In this document: in pieces, positions 8,583-16,191 of the stretch
Layout of the letters: each line of letters begins with the position of its first letter
How positions within the stretch are numbered: the stretch's first letter is position 1
Source of the DNA: Bacteroidales bacterium
Lineage (GTDB): Bacteria > Bacteroidota > Bacteroidia > Bacteroidales > UBA932
Direction of reading: 5' to 3'
Length of the DNA stretch: 64,000 bases
Assembly: GCA_028707695.1 (NCBI GenBank)
Contig: JAQWAL010000001.1
Location: forward strand, 62,001 to 126,000
The notes under the pieces: generated by a model
What the model was told of the DNA's origin: nothing
The model's database searches: none
The model's input: only the letters and a program-made list of their open reading frames with translations
Translations under genes and position numbers: made by a program

Positions 8583-9453
8583 TGTACCTTCTCCTGACTA
8601 TCATGTAATAGCGGTAAACCTCGTTAGACCCTTCGTCCCAATGAGGAAACGCTTGCCTTGTATATTCCAATGCCTCTTTGAACGAACCCATTTCGTTCAC
8701 CTTTTGAATGCTAAGCCTGTATTGGTCCACATCTCCGTTGAATAACTCCCTGATAAAACAGAGTTTATCGTTCAAAGTTATAGCTTGGTGAATATCATCC
8801 ACTTTGTTCCCGGGATTGTCAATCATCCAGGCAGGTTCAAGGTTGGAAGCCTCTTCTATCTCCAACAACTCCCTTTTATCCAAAAGAAAGTCCAAATCCA
8901 TGTCATCAATATCATTACCCAAACTCTCCGTCTCCCGGGATAAGGATTCCCTGTTTTCATCCTCTGGATAACCTGCATTGGACATCTCCTGTCCCGACTC
9001 TTTCGCTGATGCCAGATCCTGCTCATTGACCAGCTCCACATCCACTTGCACATCCTCTTTCAAATCCTGAAGCACCTGGTCAGTAACCTCCTGCCCCAAT
9101 ACCGCTTTGTTTGGAGATGTGTATGCCTCCGGAACAGCCGACTTTGAGATATTCAGTCTCAGGTCTGCAATTTCCCGTTTAAGCTGGACAATTGTATAAT
9201 TCAACCTTTTTAACTCATTATCAGAAGCTTCCAGCTTATCAAGAGCATCCTCCTTAAGAAAGTACCTTTTCATGTTGTTTCGCTCTTGTTCAATACGCAG
9301 AGTATTAAGCTTATGAGAAATAAGTGAGGCACTTAATAAAATATCCTCCCACTGGATATGCGAAACCATTTCAGTTTCACTCAGGTTATCAATATCTTTC
9401 AAAAGACCGTCGATAATAATCTTAATTTCTGAAATTTTATTGTCGTTTAGCAT
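8575..9453 (-). CDS. Hypothetical acidic coiled-coil protein
   Basis: A 292-residue protein of unknown function. It has no signal peptide or membrane segment. Residues about 60-105 ([20 protein letters not shown] onward) form a clear heptad coiled coil. The middle third is very acidic and low in complexity. The last 85 residues ([20 protein letters not shown], then [17 protein letters not shown]) look like a compact helical domain. It is first in an operon with rsmI and the HhH protein and divergent from tdk. Similar proteins upstream of rsmI are common in Bacteroidales but uncharacterised to my knowledge. A cytoplasmic structural or adaptor role is only a guess. Confidence 0.8.
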   Translation of the reverse strand: MLNDNKISEIKIIIDGLLKDIDNLSETEMVSHIQWEDILLSASLISHKLNTLRIEQERNNMKRYFLKEDALDKLEASDNELKRLNYTIVQLKREIADLRLNISKSAVPEAYTSPNKAVLGQEVTDQVLQDLKEDVQVDVELVNEQDLASAKESGQEMSNAGYPEDENRESLSRETESLGNDIDDMDLDFLLDKRELLEIEEASNLEPAWMIDNPGNKVDDIHQAITLNDKLCFIRELFNGDVDQYRLSIQKVNEMGSFKEALEYTRQAFPHWDEGSNEVYRYYMIVRRRYNG

Positions 9454-9463
9454 TGCTTCTGTT

Positions 9464-9471
9464 TATCTTTG
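9464..9471 (+). promoter_or_regulatory. -7 promoter element for tdk
   Basis: TATCTTTG matches TAnnTTTG, with ATTG about 21 bases upstream (9439-9442) as a possible -33 element. It lies 24 bases before the ATG at 9495, which supports that start over the longer in-frame ORF beginning at 9453. Confidence 0.65.
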
Positions 9472-9480
9472 CATACAATA

Positions 9481-9488
9481 CAAAAGTA
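9481..9488 (-). promoter_or_regulatory. -7 promoter element for the coiled-coil protein / rsmI operon
   Basis: The minus strand reads TACTTTTG, an exact TAnnTTTG match, 27 bases before the start at 9453. It lies only nine bases from the tdk element on the other strand. Confidence 0.6.
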
Positions 9489-9494
9489 ATCAAA

Positions 9495-10064
9495 ATGTTT
9501 CTTGAAAGCGCAAAAAAAGCAGGTTGGATAGAGGTCATATGTGGCTCAATGTTTTCCGGTAAAACAGAAGAGTTGATACGCCGCTTGAAGAGAGCCAAGT
9601 TTGCCAACCAGAGGGTAGAGATATTCAAACCGATGATAGATATCAGGTATTCCAAGGAAGAGGTGGTTTCCCATGACTCAAATATTATCAGGTCAACTCC
9701 TATAGAATCCTCTGCAGGAATATTGCTTAACACTGCAAATACAGATGTTGTTGGTGTAGACGAAGCGCAATTCTTTGACAATGGTATTGTAGAGGTTTGT
9801 CAAACCTTGGCCGCCAACGGGATACGCGTTATTGTCGCGGGGCTGGATATGGACTATACCGGAAAACCTTTTGGGCCGATGCCAAATTTGATGGCTGTTG
9901 CAGAGTATGTTACCAAAGTCCATGCAATTTGTGTAAGATGCGGAAACCTGGCACACCACTCACACAGGCTCTCCGACAGCGACAAACTGGTAATGCTGGG
10001 AGAAAAAGAGAGTTACGAACCTATCTGCAGGCATTGCTTCAACCAACTTAATTCAAACCGTTAA
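9495..10064 (+). CDS. tdk: Thymidine kinase
   Basis: A 189-residue type II thymidine kinase that phosphorylates thymidine for the salvage pathway. Walker A is [11 protein letters not shown], Walker B region [11 protein letters not shown], the lasso/substrate segment is [14 protein letters not shown], and the structural zinc site is formed by CVRCG and CRHC. The ATG at 9495 gives the usual start about 10 residues before the family's [15 protein letters not shown]. The longer frame from 9453 overlaps the promoter and is rejected. Its stop codon overlaps the convergent lipoprotein gene by four bases. Confidence 0.95.
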   Translation: MFLESAKKAGWIEVICGSMFSGKTEELIRRLKRAKFANQRVEIFKPMIDIRYSKEEVVSHDSNIIRSTPIESSAGILLNTANTDVVGVDEAQFFDNGIVEVCQTLAANGIRVIVAGLDMDYTGKPFGPMPNLMAVAEYVTKVHAICVRCGNLAHHSHRLSDSDKLVMLGEKESYEPICRHCFNQLNSNR

Positions 10065-10531
10065 TTATCCCTGTTCTCCTTTTTGTTTTTGGCACCTATC
10101 TTGGACATGGTTGCAACACCCTTGTGGACCACGCTTCCCTGACCGGCTTCTCCTGTATACTCCATATGAAGCTTATCCTTTTTTTCCATTAAAAAATAAC
10201 CATCCAGAGCAACCTTGTCCGACAGTTCCAGAACGGCATCAAATTTCAATGTGTCATTTGAGATATTTGTTATGCCCTCCAGTTTGAACCGATATTGCTT
10301 CTCTGCAATTATAACCGAAGTAAATGTTGAGTCACCTTTGATTTCCAACTCAATCTCTGCGTTTATCTCCTGGGTTACCAAACCACCTCCATTGTCGTAA
10401 ACATCAATTTCCAAATCAATTGTACCAATCCACTCCCCCTCCGTTTTTTGGAGAAGGTTTTGTTTCTCGCAGGAACATCCCACCAATATTCCCATTACAA
10501 TTGCCACTAGGGCCAAAGACCTTGTTTTCAT
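10061..10531 (-). CDS. Hypothetical lipoprotein
   Basis: A 156-residue protein with a lipoprotein signal ([12 protein letters not shown], lipidated Cys after LVG). The body is a probable beta-rich domain with alternating hydrophobic residues ([33 protein letters not shown]), like small Bacteroidetes lipocalin or META-type lipoproteins. I do not recognise the family. The start is set at the Met four residues after the first possible one (10543), which places the charged MKTR before the hydrophobic core. A -7 element lies 36 bases upstream. Confidence 0.78.
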   Translation of the reverse strand: MKTRSLALVAIVMGILVGCSCEKQNLLQKTEGEWIGTIDLEIDVYDNGGGLVTQEINAEIELEIKGDSTFTSVIIAEKQYRFKLEGITNISNDTLKFDAVLELSDKVALDGYFLMEKKDKLHMEYTGEAGQGSVVHKGVATMSKIGAKNKKENRDN

Positions 10532-10566
10532 ACAAATACTCATTTATTGTTAAAATTGACAGGCCC

Positions 10567-10574
10567 CAAAAGTA
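10567..10574 (-). promoter_or_regulatory. -7 promoter element for the hypothetical lipoprotein
   Basis: The minus strand reads TACTTTTG, an exact TAnnTTTG match, 36 bases before the start at 10531. Confidence 0.55.
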
Positions 10575-10615
10575 ATAAGTTTTTTGGCTTGAAATAATTT
10601 TTTTAAAACAATTTT

Positions 10616-10623
10616 TAACTTTG
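10616..10623 (+). promoter_or_regulatory. -7 promoter element for alr
   Basis: TAACTTTG matches TAnnTTTG, 20 bases before the ATG at 10644. TTG at 10589-10591 is a loosely spaced -33 candidate. Confidence 0.6.
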
Positions 10624-10643
10624 TTGCCTAAACTAACCCATAT

Positions 10644-11735
10644 ATGAAAAACGTACAGCTTGTGGTAAGCAGGAAAAACCTCTATCACAACTACTCCTAT
10701 TTCAAATCAAAACTAACCGGCACTACAAAACTGATGGCATTGGTAAAAGCCAATGCATACGGAATGGGTGATATACAGGTTGCATCACTCATGCAGGAAT
10801 TTGGTGCCGATTACCTTGCAGTTGCATTCCCATGCGAGGGAATCCGCTTGAAGGAAGCCGGCATTAAACTTCCTATCCTGGTTTTGACACCCGGTGCAGA
10901 TAATTTTGACCAGCTCATCAATTACGGGCTGGAACCCAGCATTGTCAATGAAGAATCTTTCATCTCCATGGTATCTGCAGTAAAACGCGCCGGCAAAACA
11001 AGTTATCCTGTACATATAAAATTCGACTCTGGCATGCAAAGGGTTGGTTTCAACAACCAAAGCATTCCCAATTTAAAGAGCTTGCTTTCACAAAACACTC
11101 TTTTGGAGGTCAAATCCCTTTTCTCACATTTGGCTGCTGCAGACGAACCCAAACACGACATTTTCACATTAGGACAAATAGAGAGTTTCAAAACAATGGC
11201 CAACCAAATTGAACCTCTGATTGCGAATAAACCTATGAGACACATACTAAACTCATTTGGCACAGAACGTTTTACACAACACCAAATGGACATGGTCAGG
11301 ATCGGGATTGGCCTTTATGGTACAAGCTGCATAAACAACAACTTTTTGAAAACTCCTGCAACATTCAAAGCTCCTGTAATACACATCAAGGAGGTGACCG
11401 ATGGAACCATAGGATATGGAAGGCACGGGAAAGTAACAAGCAAGGTAAAAAAAATTGCAACTGTAGGTGCCGGTTACGCAGATGGTGTGAACAGACGCTT
11501 CAGCAGGGGAAACCTTGTTTGCATGCTAAATGGCAAACCTGTCGCCACAATTGGGAATGTCAGCATGGATACCTTCATGTTGGATATCACCGGGGCAGAT
11601 GCAAAAATCGGGGACCAGGTAATAATTTTTGGAGAAAACCCATCCCCTGCCGTACTGGCCGAAACACTACAGACCATAACCTACGAAGTCTTTACATCTG
11701 TCTCTGCCAGGGTAGAGAGAGTAATAGGCGAGTAA
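10644..11735 (+). CDS. alr: Alanine racemase
   Basis: A 363-residue PLP enzyme that interconverts L- and D-alanine for peptidoglycan. The PLP lysine is in LVKANAYGMGD (about Lys35), the catalytic tyrosine in VGAGYADGVNRRFSRG (about residue 278), and the barrel contains IKFDSGMQRVGF and VRIGIGLYG. Bacteroidetes sometimes carry a MurF-Alr fusion; this is the stand-alone form. It is transcribed alone between a divergent lipoprotein and convergent holA. It supplies D-Ala for the cell-wall pathway encoded at 34-46 kb. Confidence 0.95.
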   Translation: MKNVQLVVSRKNLYHNYSYFKSKLTGTTKLMALVKANAYGMGDIQVASLMQEFGADYLAVAFPCEGIRLKEAGIKLPILVLTPGADNFDQLINYGLEPSIVNEESFISMVSAVKRAGKTSYPVHIKFDSGMQRVGFNNQSIPNLKSLLSQNTLLEVKSLFSHLAAADEPKHDIFTLGQIESFKTMANQIEPLIANKPMRHILNSFGTERFTQHQMDMVRIGIGLYGTSCINNNFLKTPATFKAPVIHIKEVTDGTIGYGRHGKVTSKVKKIATVGAGYADGVNRRFSRGNLVCMLNGKPVATIGNVSMDTFMLDITGADAKIGDQVIIFGENPSPAVLAETLQTITYEVFTSVSARVERVIGE

Positions 11736-11758
11736 CTATACTTGCCAAACCAGAAACT

Positions 11759-12802
11759 TTAATGTAAAATTTTGAAAACCAACTCAAACAAAAGATCCCC
11801 ATCCTCTGCACCACCTCTTTTGTTGCTCTTGGACATCGAATCATACTTCCTGATATGTGAAATTGCTTCCATACATTTTATCAAAGGGAAATTCTTTGCA
11901 GAATGCTCGTATTCAGGCATGAAATAAGGATTAATCCCTAAAAAGGATGCAATTTGCCCTTTCTGTGCAGATGGTTGCCTGGACAAGATGGCGTGGTATT
12001 TCAAGATCCTTGAAAAATGGTTGAACAAAGCAGCCAAGGTTAGCACAAGCGGATATTGCCTTGGGGATGCGCCAAAAAAGCGGACAATCTTGATTGCCTT
12101 TGCCGTATCTTTGAAAGAGATTGCTTTTGTCAGTTCAAAAACAGAGAACTCCCTGCTAATACCGGTATTCTCCTCTACCGTGGAAACGTCAATAATTCCT
12201 TTCCCCTGCGGGATATTGACCATAAGCTTGTCCAGCTCCATAGCCAATTTGCGCATTTCAGTACCACAATACTCTGCCATCAAAAGAGATGCCTCGGGAG
12301 ATATTTTCACATCCTTGGCCTTGATATACTTTTCTATCCAAGATCCAACCATCTCCGGATACAAACTATATGTCTCCAGGACAACTCCGTTCTTAACTGC
12401 ATTTTTGTATAAAGAGGTCCTTTTATCAAGACTTTTCCCATTGAATGCCAATACCAGGACTGTAGATTGCAATGGATTCATAAAATATAACCCAAGAGTG
12501 TCAATCTTGTCCAGCCTCTGGGCCTCCTTGACAATAACAACCTGCCTTTGTGCCATCATCGGGTACCTTCTGGAAGCCTCCACCACTCCGGCAGAGGAGA
12601 TATCCGAGCCATACACCACTGTCATGTTGAATCCTTTCTCTTCGGGAGTCAATGCTCTTTGCTCTATCTCCTTTATCAAGAAATCTGCATAATAGGGTTC
12701 TTCTCCGGTAATCACATAGAATGGAGCAAACTGTCCATTCCTTATGGATACCACCAACTCCCTGAAAGAGTCCATGCATTTTTCTATCTCCCTTTTTCCC
12801 AT
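11759..12802 (-). CDS. holA: DNA polymerase III subunit delta
   Basis: A 347-residue AAA+-like clamp-loader subunit that opens the beta sliding clamp. Family segments visible are FYVITGEEPYYADFLIKEIE near the N-terminus, then VVYGSDIS, RRYPMMAQRQVVIVKEAQ, then IEKYIKAKDVKISPEA and the collar region FVIKIVRFFGASPRQYPLVL-like at about residues 245-265. The length is normal. It is divergent from the HsdR-N-like gene and its 3' end is 23 bases from that of alr. Confidence 0.92.
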   Translation of the reverse strand: MGKREIEKCMDSFRELVVSIRNGQFAPFYVITGEEPYYADFLIKEIEQRALTPEEKGFNMTVVYGSDISSAGVVEASRRYPMMAQRQVVIVKEAQRLDKIDTLGLYFMNPLQSTVLVLAFNGKSLDKRTSLYKNAVKNGVVLETYSLYPEMVGSWIEKYIKAKDVKISPEASLLMAEYCGTEMRKLAMELDKLMVNIPQGKGIIDVSTVEENTGISREFSVFELTKAISFKDTAKAIKIVRFFGASPRQYPLVLTLAALFNHFSRILKYHAILSRQPSAQKGQIASFLGINPYFMPEYEHSAKNFPLIKCMEAISHIRKYDSMSKSNKRGGAEDGDLLFELVFKILH

Positions 12803-12812
12803 ATGTTACCGG

Positions 12813-12820
12813 CGAAATTA
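12813..12820 (-). promoter_or_regulatory. -7 promoter element for holA
   Basis: The minus strand reads TAATTTCG, matching TAnnTTCG, 10 bases before the ATG at 12802. The leader would be only a few bases long. Confidence 0.5.
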
Positions 12821-12849
12821 TGCAAAAAGGGTATAAGGAGCAAATTTTA

Positions 12850-12857
12850 TATCTTTG
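12850..12857 (+). promoter_or_regulatory. -7 promoter element for the HsdR-N-like gene and cca
   Basis: TATCTTTG matches TAnnTTTG, 17 bases before the ATG at 12875. It shows that the long in-frame extension back to 12548 is not coding. Confidence 0.65.
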
Positions 12858-12874
12858 TCACGCAAAAGAGAAAA

Positions 12875-13282
12875 ATGGCAAAAGACTACATATGGGATCC
12901 TGTCAGGAAGAAAAAGGTCCTTCTCACTCCAGAGGAGGGGGTTCGCCAATGGCTTATAAAAGAGCTAAGCAGCAAATTCAACTATCCTGTCCATATGTTA
13001 GGGTGTGAACACACTCTAAGGTTGAACAATATCCCGTACAGGGGAGACTTGGTGGTTTTCGGGAAAAAACTCCAGCCTCTGCTTTTGGCAGAATGCAAAG
13101 CACCAGAAGTAAAAATAACTACAAAAACATTCGACCAGATACTAAGATACAACCTTTCGTTAAAGGTGAAATACCTATTGGTTACCAACGGAAAGGAGAC
13201 TTACATTGCCAAGGTGAACCCTTGCGACGGCACCCACACATTCATCACAAACATACCATACTACAATGAACTTTCTGAATAA
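12875..13282 (+). CDS. Stand-alone type I restriction R-subunit N-terminal-like domain (PD-(D/E)XK nuclease fold)
   Basis: A 135-residue protein equivalent to the HSDR_N domain alone. The nuclease-core residues are visible: Glu21 in LTPEEGVRQWL, Asp58 in YRGDLVVF, Glu73-x-Lys75 in LLLAECKAP, and Gln88 in FDQILRYN. There is no helicase part and no HsdM or HsdS gene nearby, so it is not part of a restriction system here. It overlaps cca by 17 bases and is divergent from holA. A DNA-repair or replication-linked nuclease is plausible but unproven. The start is set by the ATG after the -7 element. Confidence 0.85.
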   Translation: MAKDYIWDPVRKKKVLLTPEEGVRQWLIKELSSKFNYPVHMLGCEHTLRLNNIPYRGDLVVFGKKLQPLLLAECKAPEVKITTKTFDQILRYNLSLKVKYLLVTNGKETYIAKVNPCDGTHTFITNIPYYNELSE

Positions 13283-14660
13283 AAAAATATTTAGCATAAT
13301 TTCTGAACAGGCCAGGTTATCAGATGTAAGAGCTTTTGTCATTGGAGGCTATGTAAGGGATTCCCTAATAGGACGCAAAAGCAAAGACATTGATATTGTA
13401 GTAGAGGGAAGCGGTATAGAACTGGCAAAAAAGGTTGCAGAAGTTATCGGCACCAATGTTTCTGTTTTCAAGAACTTCGGGACTGCCATGTTACGATGGA
13501 AAGACCTTGAAATAGAATTTGTTGGAGCTCGCAAAGAGTCCTATAGGGCTAACTCCAGAAAACCTATAGTAGAAGATGGCTCTTTGACAGACGACCAACT
13601 AAGACGTGACTTTACAATAAATGCATTGGCCTTCAGCCTCCAAAAAGAAGATTACGGAGCATTATCCGATCCTTTCAATGGGAAGGAAGACCTGGAACGT
13701 AAAATCATCAGGACACCGCTGGAACCCGATACCACATACAGCGACGACCCATTGAGAATGTTAAGGGCCATACGGTTTGCAACCCAGCTCTCATTTACAA
13801 TAGAACCAGCTTCCCTGGAAGCAATTTACCGCAACAGGAAAAGGCTCTCTATACTCTCCTTTGAAAGGATAAACGAAGAGATCAATAAAATACTGCTCTC
13901 GCCAAAGCCATCTGTTGGTTTTTACCTAATGGACTCAACCGGAATCCTGGAAATCATCCTTCCACAGCTTATCAAGCTAAAAGGGGTAGAGAACCAAGAA
14001 GGCAAAGGACATAAGGACAACTTCTCACACACACTGGAAGTATTGGACAACCTGGCAAAAACCAGCGACAACCTTTGGCTGCGATGGGCTGCACTTTTGC
14101 ATGATATAGCCAAACCTGCAACCAAAAAATTTGAACCGGGAACAGGGTGGACATTCCACGGACACGACTACCTTGGTGGAAAAATGGTCCCGGCTATTTT
14201 CAAGCAGATGAAAATGCCTTTGAACGAAAAAATGAAATATGTGCAAAAAATGGTACAACTTCATCTAAGGCCAATTGCACTTGTCCAGGAAGAGGTTACA
14301 GATTCTGCCATAAGAAGGCTTTTGTTTGACGCGGGGGATGACATAGATGACCTTATGCTATTGTGCGAAGCAGATATAACATCCAAAAATTCCAACACTG
14401 TAAAAAAACACAAAAACAATTTTGCACATGTAAGGCAAAAATTGATTGAAGTAGAAGAGAAGGATGCTGTCAGGAATTTCCAGAACCCGATAACCGGAGA
14501 AATCATAATGGAGAGATACGGGATTGCTCCGGGTAGGGAAATCGGGATAATAAAAGAATATATAAAAAACGCCATCCTGGATGGCGTTATAGGTAACAAT
14601 ATTGAAGAGGCTACCTCTTTGATGGAGAAAAAGGCAGCCGAATTAGGTATCAATAAGTAG
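13266..14660 (+). CDS. cca: CCA tRNA nucleotidyltransferase / poly(A) polymerase family protein with HD domain
   Basis: A 464-residue class II nucleotidyltransferase. The N-terminal catalytic head has AFVIGGYVRDSLIGRKSKDI with the metal-binding DIDIV, then DGSLTDDQLRRDFTINA, then DDPLRMLRAIRFATQL. A tRNA-binding body follows, then an HD-type phosphohydrolase segment (SHTLEVLDNLA, then RWAALLHDIAKP) at about residues 255-290. It should add or repair the tRNA 3' CCA end. A specialised poly(A)-polymerase role cannot be excluded, but Bacteroidetes usually have one such gene. Its start lies inside the preceding gene (17-base overlap) and its 3' end overlaps the convergent beta-helix lipoprotein by 11 bases. 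Confidence 0.92.
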   Translation: MNFLNKKIFSIISEQARLSDVRAFVIGGYVRDSLIGRKSKDIDIVVEGSGIELAKKVAEVIGTNVSVFKNFGTAMLRWKDLEIEFVGARKESYRANSRKPIVEDGSLTDDQLRRDFTINALAFSLQKEDYGALSDPFNGKEDLERKIIRTPLEPDTTYSDDPLRMLRAIRFATQLSFTIEPASLEAIYRNRKRLSILSFERINEEINKILLSPKPSVGFYLMDSTGILEIILPQLIKLKGVENQEGKGHKDNFSHTLEVLDNLAKTSDNLWLRWAALLHDIAKPATKKFEPGTGWTFHGHDYLGGKMVPAIFKQMKMPLNEKMKYVQKMVQLHLRPIALVQEEVTDSAIRRLLFDAGDDIDDLMLLCEADITSKNSNTVKKHKNNFAHVRQKLIEVEEKDAVRNFQNPITGEIIMERYGIAPGREIGIIKEYIKNAILDGVIGNNIEEATSLMEKKAAELGINK

Positions 14661-16155
14661 TGTTCTGAGGGTCAAAGTTCGCCCATTTTGAGGTCCAGTT
14701 GTCCGCAGCGGCATCACTCCTGAAAGCCCCGACGAAGTTGACCTTTGCAAAAAAATTGTCATTCAGCTTTTCATGCTCAAACAAGTTCCCTGCGTTTACC
14801 AAAGGACTGGAAGCCAACGGAGCCCAATTGCCACTTACAGATGGATTGGCGGCATCTTTAAGCCCCAGTTGGGAGGGGATGTCAAACAGTGTATTGTTGT
14901 TGCCTGCCATCTTGAAGTAAGATGCCGAAAATGATTCGGGAGCACTGCTATCAAAGTCCTTGGCATTCACAGACAAGGAATCTTTGTAAGAACCATCCTT
15001 GTCAGATCCTGTGATAGCCATTTGGGCAAACCAAACATTCTTGACATTCAAATCTCCTTCCGATGCAGAGTTTTGGGTTTGAGAACCTTTATCGTTGTTT
15101 ATCATCAATCCGACAGGATATCCAACCGCAACGCTGTTGAACAAAGAGAGGTTAGACCCTCTCCTGATTTGCACAGCCGCCTGATGTTGTCCAAGTTTGG
15201 AACCATTATTTGGATTGAACACGCCACCATCAATATAAGCAGAGGTATTGGAATAAGCAGCATCCTGGACAGCAGCTCCAATCAAGGTTATATTAGAGAA
15301 AACAGGAGCCGTTACAGGCTGTTGATTAGGAGCATCCGAACTATTATCCGATTCAAAACCATTTGAACGGGAAATATCGGCAATCTTGGGATGGTTCACT
15401 ACCAATCCAAACTGTATCTTGCCACGGAACCCTGCATCTGTGTCAAAACCGTCATCCCATGTGTTGTATGCAATAAGGTTTTTTGCATTCACAGTTCCCC
15501 CGAACCACTCAAAAGCATCGTCGTTTGAGAAAGAGACCTGCACATTTTCTATCTTGGTTTTGTTTCCCACAGAACCTAAAGTCAAACCATTTATCTCCTG
15601 GTCAGTCCTGAAAGGATATCCACAAAACTCAATCCTGACATATTCCAGTACACCTGAATTGTCATCATCTGCATTTCCCCCATGTTTTGACCTTGGTCCA
15701 CCTTCAATAATCATCTCCCCTTTATTGTTGGTTGCCTTTCCACATATCACAATGCCACCCCAGTCACCAGGCTTGCGCGACCCGGCAGGTTGGGCAGAGG
15801 TAAACACTATAGGGTTTTCTGCTGTACCTTGTGCATGGATTTTGCCTCCCCTCTCTACAATCAATGCGGCCTTTGTGTTCTTGTCTCCTTTTATGATTGT
15901 GCCTGGTTCAATGGTTAGTGAAGCCCCATCTGCAACATAAACCCAACCTTTCAACAGGTAGGTCCCCTTTTTCAAGGTATGGGTCCCTTTGATCTCGAAT
16001 TCCTGGGAACCGTTCCCAATTACATTACCCTCAAAAACAATCTGCTCAGTAGGATTGACGGGATCTGTTCCTGGCTCTTCCTTTTCGCAAGAGGTAAATA
16101 GTGTTGCCGAAAACATAGCAGCAACAACAAAAGATAATTTAACAAAATGTCTCAT
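14650..16155 (-). CDS. Surface-exposed beta-helix lipoprotein, partner of the TonB receptor
   Basis: A 501-residue lipoprotein. The signal ends FSATLFTSC, and the residues after the Cys are EKEE, which fit the K-(D/E)-(D/E) lipoprotein export signal described for Bacteroidetes surface lipoproteins. The body has repeated beta-strand turns (YLLKGWVYVADGASLTIEPG, ALIVERGGKIHAQGTAENPI, NKTKIENVQVSFSNDDAFEW) typical of a right-handed parallel beta-helix. No catalytic motif was recognised. It starts 36 bases after the TonB receptor stop, so the two are almost certainly co-transcribed. It may play the part that SusD-like proteins play for SusC, but it has no SusD similarity that I can see. The ligand is unknown. 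Confidence 0.82.
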   Translation of the reverse strand: MRHFVKLSFVVAAMFSATLFTSCEKEEPGTDPVNPTEQIVFEGNVIGNGSQEFEIKGTHTLKKGTYLLKGWVYVADGASLTIEPGTIIKGDKNTKAALIVERGGKIHAQGTAENPIVFTSAQPAGSRKPGDWGGIVICGKATNNKGEMIIEGGPRSKHGGNADDDNSGVLEYVRIEFCGYPFRTDQEINGLTLGSVGNKTKIENVQVSFSNDDAFEWFGGTVNAKNLIAYNTWDDGFDTDAGFRGKIQFGLVVNHPKIADISRSNGFESDNSSDAPNQQPVTAPVFSNITLIGAAVQDAAYSNTSAYIDGGVFNPNNGSKLGQHQAAVQIRRGSNLSLFNSVAVGYPVGLMINNDKGSQTQNSASEGDLNVKNVWFAQMAITGSDKDGSYKDSLSVNAKDFDSSAPESFSASYFKMAGNNNTLFDIPSQLGLKDAANPSVSGNWAPLASSPLVNAGNLFEHEKLNDNFFAKVNFVGAFRSDAAADNWTSKWANFDPQNTTY

Positions 16156-16191
16156 TTCAATATGATTTTTGGTTTTTGGTTTACTAGTAGG

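Noticed and set aside
12548..12874. N-terminal extension of the HsdR-N-like protein
   Set aside because: It overlaps holA and its promoter region in antisense, and a -7 element with a family-like start follows at 12850-12877.
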